DNA of 11,262 nucleotides from an uncultured Eubacteriales bacterium (lineage in GTDB: Bacteria > Bacillota > Clostridia > Lachnospirales > CAG-274), in assembly GCA_902496345.1 (NCBI GenBank), contig CABVAP010000071.1:1-11262 (forward strand), written 5' to 3'. Position 1 is the first letter of the stretch; every line of letters begins with the position of its first letter. The position numbers and the translations under genes were made by a program. The notes beneath the pieces were generated by a model, which had not been told where the DNA came from, ran no database searches, and worked only from the letters and a program-made list of their open reading frames with translations. Shown piece by piece: positions 5,842-11,262 of the stretch.

Positions 5842-7053
5842 ATGAAAATAATTCACACAGGTGATTGGCATTTAGGAAAAAACCTTGAGGGATATACTAG
5901 AATTGATGAACAAAAATTGTTCCTTGATGAATTATGTGATATTTGTGATGATAATGAAATCGATATTTTGATTGTGGCTGGTGATATTTATGATAATTCT
6001 AATCCCTCTGCTGACGCTGAAAAACTTTTCTATTATTATATGAAAAAACTATCTAATAATGGACAAAGAGCAATTATTATAATATCTGGAAATCACGACA
6101 GTTCTAGCAGACTTGCAAGCAGTAGCCCTCTTGCTAAAGAATTTGGCATAATAATAGAGGCTACCCCTAAAACAGTTATTGAATCTGGAAAATATGGCGA
6201 TTTTACTGTTAGTAACGTATTTGAGGGTGGTTTTGAAATTCAAAAAAATTCCGAAAAAGTAGTTTTTTTGACTATGCCTTATCCTAGCGAAAAAAATATA
6301 AATGAAATTATATCAGAAGAATTTTCGGAAAATGAATTTCAACAAAACTATTCGGATAAAATAGCCTCTATTTTTAAGGAAAGAGAACGTTTTTTTAGAG
6401 ATGATACCGTTAATATTGTAGTTGGACATTTTTTTATTTCCGGTGGTACAAGCTCTGATTCGGAAAGAAATATACAGCTTGGTGGAAGTTATGCCGTTGA
6501 TAGTAATGTGTTTCCTGAAAAAACTCAATATGTTGCTATGGGACATTTACACAGACCTCAACATATAAAAACAAATGTTGAACATTCTTACTATGCCGGC
6601 TCACCTATTCAATATAGTAAAAGTGAAATTGGATATGCTAAAAGTGTATATATGATAGATATTAAATCAAATAGCGAGCCTGTTGTAGAAAAATTTTATT
6701 TGCATAACTACAAGCCTATTGAAGTTTGGAAAGCAAACAGTATTGAAGATGCTATTGCTTTATGTGATGAGCAAAAAGATAAAAATTGTTTTGTTTTTCT
6801 TGAAGTTAAAACGGAAAGAGTATTTTTGCAATCTGAAATAAAACAAATAAAATCTTTGAAAAAAGATATTGTTGAAATAAGAACGATATTGTCTGAAAAA
6901 GATAATGAAGTGATTTATTATGAAGAAGATGATGATAAATCTATTTCCGAACAATTTAAAGACTTTTATCAAAACATAAATGGTGTTTTGCCAACTGACG
7001 AGGTTACAGAATTATTTTTAGATATTATTAAAAATGTCGAAGAGGGAGAGTGA
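5842..7053 (+). CDS. sbcD: Nuclease SbcCD subunit D (Mre11-like)
   Basis: Manganese-dependent exo/endonuclease subunit that, with SbcC, opens DNA hairpins and processes blocked or palindromic double-strand ends. It has 403 residues. The calcineurin-like phosphoesterase motifs are complete: Asp8 and His10 in GDWHLG, Asp48 in AGDIYD, Asn84 and His85 in SGNHDS, His196 in VGHFF, and His235 and His237 in MGHLHRPQ. The spacing closely matches archaeal Mre11 metal ligands. The remaining ~150 residues are the usual capping and SbcC-binding part, rich in charged residues. ATG 5842 has GGAGGG at 5828-5833. It ends four bases before the sbcC ATG, so the pair is translationally coupled. Codon use is more A/T-ending (AAT, ATA, TTG) than in the dap genes, consistent with low expression. 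Identification is secure. Confidence 0.96.
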   Translation: MKIIHTGDWHLGKNLEGYTRIDEQKLFLDELCDICDDNEIDILIVAGDIYDNSNPSADAEKLFYYYMKKLSNNGQRAIIIISGNHDSSSRLASSSPLAKEFGIIIEATPKTVIESGKYGDFTVSNVFEGGFEIQKNSEKVVFLTMPYPSEKNINEIISEEFSENEFQQNYSDKIASIFKERERFFRDDTVNIVVGHFFISGGTSSDSERNIQLGGSYAVDSNVFPEKTQYVAMGHLHRPQHIKTNVEHSYYAGSPIQYSKSEIGYAKSVYMIDIKSNSEPVVEKFYLHNYKPIEVWKANSIEDAIALCDEQKDKNCFVFLEVKTERVFLQSEIKQIKSLKKDIVEIRTILSEKDNEVIYYEEDDDKSISEQFKDFYQNINGVLPTDEVTELFLDIIKNVEEGE

Positions 7054-7057
7054 TTTT

Positions 7058-10000
7058 ATGAAACCAATAATGCTTAAAATTAAAGGCTTTAATAGTTTTA
7101 TCGATGAACAAGTTATTGATTTTCAAAAATTGATGGATAAAGGTATTTTCGGTATTTTTGGACCTACCGGAAGTGGTAAATCGTCAATTATAGATGCTAT
7201 GACTTTCGCTCTATACGGCAGTGTTGCTAGATATGAAAATTTGGAAAGACGTGCTTTTATTAATGCAAACACAGATAGTACACTTGTTGAATTTAAGTTT
7301 TCTTTAACCACTGACAAAACAGTTTATTACGAGGTTTCAAGAGAAATTAAAAAAAGTAAAGCAGGTAGGCTTACTCATAACGCAAGGCTTATTAAAACAG
7401 TTGATGATATAGTTGAAGTTATCTCTGACAAGACAAACAGCGTTGCTGATAAAATAATTGAAATTATAGGATTGAACTATCAGGATTTTATACGTTCGGT
7501 TGTACTTCCTCAAGGAAAATTTAGTGAGTTTCTTTTACTTAAAAGTAAAGAAAAAAGGGAAATGCTTGAGCGAATTTTTGGACTTGAAAATTATGGCAGT
7601 TATTTGAATTTTGCAATAAATGAAAGGCGAAAAGAACAATATAAGGTAGTTGCAGATATTAATAGTAAGCTTGAAGTTTTTGGTGATATTTCTCAAGAAA
7701 ATATCGATGAACTTAAAAAAAATCTTGCTGAAAAGAAAAAATCTTATGAAGTTAATAAACAAAAACTTGAAAAAGAAAGTAATATATTTGATAGATATAA
7801 AAATTATATGTCATTGAAAAAGGAATTTGATGAATATAAGCAAAAAGAAAATGAATTTATTAAGAAAAAAAGTGACATTGATAAAAAAATTCTATTAGTT
7901 GAAAATGGCAAGAAAGCTGAAAAAGTATTTGCTTTTTTAGAGGAATACAAAAAAAGTCTTGATGACTTTAATTCTAGTGACAAAGATTTACAAAAATATT
8001 CGGTTGAGTTTGAAAAGGCAGAAAAAATATTTGATAAAACAAAAAATGATTTAGAAAAATTTAATGCCGAAAAGAACGTTGAATATCCACTTATTATAAA
8101 AAAAGAAACTGAACTTAATCAAGCACTTGAAGCAAAAAAACATACAGATGAACTTATCTCTGAAAGAAACAAATTAAGACAAAAATTTAAAAATACTGAA
8201 AAAAATTTTAAAGATTTAACATCTAAAATTGAAGGCGACAAAAATGCTAAAATTGATATAAATAAAAAAATTAAAGAAAATGAAAAAAGACAAGAAGAAA
8301 TATTTATTTCTCAAGAATATAGGCTTAATGTTGAAAATGGTGTTTCAATTGAAAAAAGTTTTGATGATTTTAATGCTAGATTATTAGTCGAAAACGAAAA
8401 TAAAAAAAATCTTGAAAAAAATGTGTCTGACGGAAAGAAAAAAATTGAAACGTTGAATTTTCAGTTAAATGCTATAAATGACAATGTTGACAAGTTGCAA
8501 AAAAGGCTAGGGGAGATTAATCAAAAATTTGATTTTGATGTTTCCCATATTATAGAAATACAAAATGAACTTGAAAATGACAAAAGAAATTTTCAAGATA
8601 AAAAAGAAAAATATAAAGCTTATGCCGATTTTGATGTTAAATACAAAAATGTTTCTAAAGACATTATTCAGTTAGATGAAAAATATAAATTTATTATAGA
8701 GGACATAAATAATAAACAAAGACAACTTGACAAACTTGAAGAAAAGGTTAAGATTTTTCAAAATAAAGATTTGATATTTGAGATTGCAAGAAAGTTGTCA
8801 GATGGAGCACCTTGTCCTGTCTGTGGTTCTACTCATCACCCGAAGCTTGCAGAAAAGACTAGAGATGAACTTATTAGTAATACCAATAAGGAATTAGATG
8901 ACTTAAAAGCTGATATAGATAAACTTGTGATAGACAAAAATAGTCTATCTGAAAAAATTGCTGTTTTAGTATCTGAAAAAAATAGATATACAGAGGAAAT
9001 CTCTAAAGTTTCTGACGACATTAGAAAGTTCGATGTTGAAAAAAAAGAAAAAATTATATCTGATAGGATAAATGATTTTGATAAAACCAAAATTGAATTT
9101 GATGAAGTGCAAAAGGAAAAAAAGAAAATTGATAAAGAATTGAATTCTTACAATTCAGATTTAAATAAGTTGAATATTGAAATTGCTGAAACTAAAAGTG
9201 GTCTGAACAAGGATTCAGAAAGTCTTGTAAAGTCAAGTGATGTTGTTAATGAACTTTTAAGTAACATAGGTAATTTAAGTGCTAAATTGACTGAACTTAA
9301 ACAAAAAAATAATATACAAAGCTTTAAAGCTGAATATGACAAAATTATAAGCTTTGAAAATGAAAAAGTTAAACTACAAAATGAACAAAAGTCGCTTAGA
9401 ACTGAACTTGATGAAAAACAAAAAAATATTGAAAAATTTCAAACTGAAGCTAATGATTTAGATAAAGAGCTTAAATCTATAAAAGTTTCTGGAAAAGAAA
9501 AAACAGACGTTATTAATAGAAATCTGGGTTTAATTTCTGAAATAACAGGTGATAAAGACATTAATGATTTTATAGATGAAATAAGCTCTAAGAAGAAATA
9601 TTTTGATGAAACTGAAATTTATATAAAAGAAAAATTCCAAAATGCTGAAAAAAATAAAAATGACATTTTGGAAAAGAAAGTACATTTTGAAAAGCAAAAA
9701 GAGGCTACTCAAAAAATAAAAGTTAAAAATGAGGAAAGACTTAATTTATCTATTTCTGAAAATGGTTTTGATTCGGTTGATGAGGTGGAAAAATGCCATA
9801 TATCTAACAATGAAATTAAAGGGCTTGAAAATGAAATAGTTGGATATAATGACAGGATAAAAGAGATTTTGGCTAACATCAAAAATATCTCTGAAAAAAT
9901 CGCAAAAGAGAATATTTCTTGTACTGATGATGATGTTATAAAAGTTGAAACAAACATACAAAATTTGAATGCTACTATCGAAGAAACTATATCTGAAATA

Positions 10001-10603
10001 GGCAAGATTGAAAATAAAATTTCTGAAACAACTGAAAATTTCGCAAAAGTTAAAGATTTACGTGATAGCCTAAAAATTCAAACACATAAGCTTGATTTAA
10101 TATCAGACTTAGCTAATACTATGAAAGGCAACAGATTTGTTGAATATATCGCCAGAAAACAACTGTATTATGTAACAAAAGACGCATCGGAAAGGCTTGG
10201 AAAAATGACGAATGGCAGATATGCTATTGAGTTAGACGGTGATGAAATAGAAACGGCTAATTTTGTTATACGTGACGATTTTAGTGGTGGAAACAGAAGA
10301 ACGCCACAGTCATTATCTGGTGGGGAAATGTTTCTTACTTCTCTTAGTCTTGCACTTGCATTATCTAGTAAAATTCAGCTTAAAAACAATGCACCTCTTG
10401 AAACATTTTTCCTTGATGAAGGATTTGGAACACTAGACCAATCTATGCTCGATGTTGTTATGGACAGCCTTGAAAGGTTATCATCTGAAAAAATGAACGT
10501 TGGTATTATTACCCACGTTGAGGAAATTAAAAACAGAATCCAATCAAAGCTTATTGTTGAGCCATCTGACGGCATTTATGGAACAAAAGTCAGGATTGAA
10601 TAG
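7058..10603 (+). CDS. sbcC: Nuclease SbcCD subunit C (Rad50-like SMC ATPase)
   Basis: ATPase partner of SbcD that tethers DNA ends and controls nuclease access. It has 1181 residues, at the long end for the family. Walker A is GPTGSGKS at residues 35-42 (Lys41). The Q-loop region is around FIRSVVLPQGKFSEFL. Two very long Lys/Glu-rich coiled coils follow, and at their junction (residues 586-589) is a CPVCG zinc hook, almost exactly mid-protein, for dimerisation. The C-terminal head holds FVEYIARKQL, the ABC signature LSGGE (1086-1090), Walker B FFLDE (Asp1120, Glu1121), the D-loop GFGTLD, and the switch His in GIITHVEEI. ATG 7058 is preferred because GAGGGAG lies at 7042-7048; an in-frame ATG at 7034 overlaps sbcD. 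No clear terminator follows, so transcription may continue downstream. Identification is secure. Confidence 0.96.
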   Translation: MKPIMLKIKGFNSFIDEQVIDFQKLMDKGIFGIFGPTGSGKSSIIDAMTFALYGSVARYENLERRAFINANTDSTLVEFKFSLTTDKTVYYEVSREIKKSKAGRLTHNARLIKTVDDIVEVISDKTNSVADKIIEIIGLNYQDFIRSVVLPQGKFSEFLLLKSKEKREMLERIFGLENYGSYLNFAINERRKEQYKVVADINSKLEVFGDISQENIDELKKNLAEKKKSYEVNKQKLEKESNIFDRYKNYMSLKKEFDEYKQKENEFIKKKSDIDKKILLVENGKKAEKVFAFLEEYKKSLDDFNSSDKDLQKYSVEFEKAEKIFDKTKNDLEKFNAEKNVEYPLIIKKETELNQALEAKKHTDELISERNKLRQKFKNTEKNFKDLTSKIEGDKNAKIDINKKIKENEKRQEEIFISQEYRLNVENGVSIEKSFDDFNARLLVENENKKNLEKNVSDGKKKIETLNFQLNAINDNVDKLQKRLGEINQKFDFDVSHIIEIQNELENDKRNFQDKKEKYKAYADFDVKYKNVSKDIIQLDEKYKFIIEDINNKQRQLDKLEEKVKIFQNKDLIFEIARKLSDGAPCPVCGSTHHPKLAEKTRDELISNTNKELDDLKADIDKLVIDKNSLSEKIAVLVSEKNRYTEEISKVSDDIRKFDVEKKEKIISDRINDFDKTKIEFDEVQKEKKKIDKELNSYNSDLNKLNIEIAETKSGLNKDSESLVKSSDVVNELLSNIGNLSAKLTELKQKNNIQSFKAEYDKIISFENEKVKLQNEQKSLRTELDEKQKNIEKFQTEANDLDKELKSIKVSGKEKTDVINRNLGLISEITGDKDINDFIDEISSKKKYFDETEIYIKEKFQNAEKNKNDILEKKVHFEKQKEATQKIKVKNEERLNLSISENGFDSVDEVEKCHISNNEIKGLENEIVGYNDRIKEILANIKNISEKIAKENISCTDDDVIKVETNIQNLNATIEETISEIGKIENKISETTENFAKVKDLRDSLKIQTHKLDLISDLANTMKGNRFVEYIARKQLYYVTKDASERLGKMTNGRYAIELDGDEIETANFVIRDDFSGGNRRTPQSLSGGEMFLTSLSLALALSSKIQLKNNAPLETFFLDEGFGTLDQSMLDVVMDSLERLSSEKMNVGIITHVEEIKNRIQSKLIVEPSDGIYGTKVRIE

Positions 10604-10643
10604 GTGAAAAATTTAGTGATTTAGTATTTTTAAATAAAAAAAA

Positions 10644-10674
10644 TTGGCATATAGATTTTAGGATATGTTATAGA
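10644..10674 (+). promoter_or_regulatory. Weak candidate promoter upstream of the UPF0178 gene
   Basis: TTGGCA (10644-10649), five of six to the -35 consensus, is followed after 19 bases by TATAGA (10669-10674), four of six to the -10. The spacing is long and the -10 is mediocre. If used, transcription would start inside the 9-bp repeats. Alternatively the gene is read from sbcDC. Confidence 0.25.
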
Positions 10675-10728
10675 GATTATAAAGATTATAAAGATTATAA
10701 AGATTATAAAGATTATAAAGATTATGAA
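10675..10728 (+). repeat. 9-bp tandem repeat, five perfect GATTATAAA units plus one variant
   Basis: GATTATAAA begins at 10675, 10684, 10693, 10702 and 10711 without any change; a sixth unit at 10720 reads GATTATGAA and runs into the ribosome binding site of the next gene. Each unit contains TTATAA and a TATAAA that resembles a -10 box. Perfect identity suggests recent slippage growth. It lies in the 5' leader, so copy number would alter leader length or promoter-like content but not the reading frame of the gene. Confidence 0.92.
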
Positions 10729-10739
10729 AGGAGATTGTT

Positions 10740-11189
10740 ATGGAAATTTTTATTGATGCTGACGGTTGTCCTGTTGTTGGAATAACAGTTGACACGGCTT
10801 TTGAAAATGGTTTAAAATCAACGATTATTTGCGACACCTCTCACATATTTAACTATGAAAATGCAGAAACTATTGTTGTTGAAAAAGGGGCAGACAGCGT
10901 GGATTTTTCTCTCATCAACAGGGCAGGCAAGGGCGACATTGTTATAACACAGGACTATGGTCTTGCTGCTATGTGTCTTGCAAAAGACATTATACCAATT
11001 CATCAAAATGGTTTTGTCTATACTAACAAAAACATTGATGAAATGCTTTTCAAGAGATACATATTTAAGGAAATTAGAAAAACTGGTGGAAAAACAAAGT
11101 TGCCTAATATGCGTAAAAGAAAGCCGACCGACAACGAAAAATTTAAAAAATGCCTTACGGAAGTAATTCACAAGTACAAGGTTAATTAA
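10740..11189 (+). CDS. UPF0178 (YaiI/YqxD, DUF188) family protein
   Basis: A 149-residue cytoplasmic protein of a widespread family with a PIN-like nuclease fold whose biological role is not established. Family marks are the N-terminal DADGCPV (Asp6, Asp8, Cys10), the GDIVITQDYGLAA segment with conserved Asp, the IPIHQNGFVYTNKNIDEML stretch, and the C-terminal TGGKTKLPNMRKRKPTDNEKF, which matches the GG-TK-R-D-F pattern of these proteins. Length fits the usual ~150. ATG 10740 has AAAGGAG at 10727-10733, six bases upstream. The acidic residues (Asp6, Asp8 and the TQD Asp) could bind a metal as in PIN domains; that is inference. It follows sbcC after 136 bases containing a tandem repeat and no terminator, so a shared transcript is possible but a functional link to SbcCD is not shown. 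Confidence 0.93.
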   Translation: MEIFIDADGCPVVGITVDTAFENGLKSTIICDTSHIFNYENAETIVVEKGADSVDFSLINRAGKGDIVITQDYGLAAMCLAKDIIPIHQNGFVYTNKNIDEMLFKRYIFKEIRKTGGKTKLPNMRKRKPTDNEKFKKCLTEVIHKYKVN

Positions 11190-11219
11190 AATAGGGGGTT
11201 GTCAAAATCTTTTAAAACC

Positions 11220-11262
11220 TTGAGACTCCGTCTCAAACTCTGCTAGCTTTTTGAAAAAAGCT
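11220..11262. repeat. Inverted-repeat structure at the window end, incomplete
   Basis: Two adjacent dyads: TTGAGAC (11220-11226) with GTCTCAA (11230-11236), and AGCTTTTT (11245-11252) with AAAAAGCT (11255-11262). The second reaches the last base, and its left flank CTCTGCT has no room for a partner, so it is probably cut. It may act as the terminator of the UPF0178 gene, or be the start of an interspersed repeat; sequencing contigs often stop in such elements. Confidence 0.5.

Noticed and set aside
7034..7057. Earlier ATG for sbcC overlapping sbcD
   Set aside because: The GAGGGAG site lies downstream of it, at the right distance for ATG 7058, and SbcC proteins begin near MKPIMLKIKGF.
8836..10005. 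Several antisense open frames across sbcC
   Set aside because: They are low-complexity shadows of Lys/Glu-rich coiled-coil codons, without ribosome binding sites or recognisable domains.
10675..10728. CRISPR-like array
   Set aside because: Units are only 9 bp and directly adjoining, with no spacers and no cas genes.
10604..10797. Stop-free stretch in frame 1 through the tandem repeat, giving repeated Asp-Tyr-Lys
   Set aside because: No ATG, GTG or TTG with a ribosome binding site precedes the repeats, so it is unlikely to be translated.

Overview
The window reads as an AT-rich, low-GC Gram-positive chromosome segment, most likely from an anaerobic clostridium (Lachnospiraceae-like). The signs are strong GGAGG-type ribosome binding sites, intrinsic terminators, an L-box (lysine) riboswitch, a lipoprotein signal and clostridial-type sugar kinase and isomerase sequences. 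The genus cannot be fixed from sequence alone. All recognised genes lie on the + strand. No rRNA, tRNA, CRISPR array, prophage or insertion sequence was seen.

Region 1 (1-1595) is a hexuronate catabolism pair. It holds the 3' part of a 2-keto-3-deoxygluconate kinase (kdgK, cut by the window start and apparently frame-disturbed near position 45) and a complete kduI. Both act in breakdown of unsaturated uronates released from pectin or related polyuronides. KduD and Eda, which complete the route, are not in the window. Each gene is followed by a hairpin terminator.

Region 2 (1636-2562) is a solo lipoprotein that resembles the ModA/periplasmic-binding-protein fold, with no ABC permease or ATPase beside it. 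Two hairpins follow it.

Region 3 (2583-5797) is a lysine (diaminopimelate) biosynthesis cluster. A near-consensus promoter drives a lysine riboswitch with a readable antiterminator/terminator switch, followed by asd, dapA and dapB. Together these take aspartyl phosphate to tetrahydrodipicolinate. Aspartokinase and the later dap steps are absent. A strong hairpin sits between asd and dapA, and a terminator closes the cluster.

Region 4 (5842-10603) is sbcD-sbcC, tightly coupled, encoding the Mre11/Rad50-like nuclease complex with intact catalytic, ATPase and zinc-hook motifs.

Region 5 (10604-11262) contains a 9-bp tandem repeat just upstream of a UPF0178 (YaiI/YqxD, DUF188) gene. The window then ends inside an inverted-repeat structure.

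Most of the window is conventional core metabolism and DNA repair. I do not see an undescribed multi-gene system. The items most worth a second look are the orphan binding lipoprotein, the dyad over the riboswitch promoter, the altered YNVP-type motif in DapA, the 9-bp repeat leader and the repeat-like end of the window.
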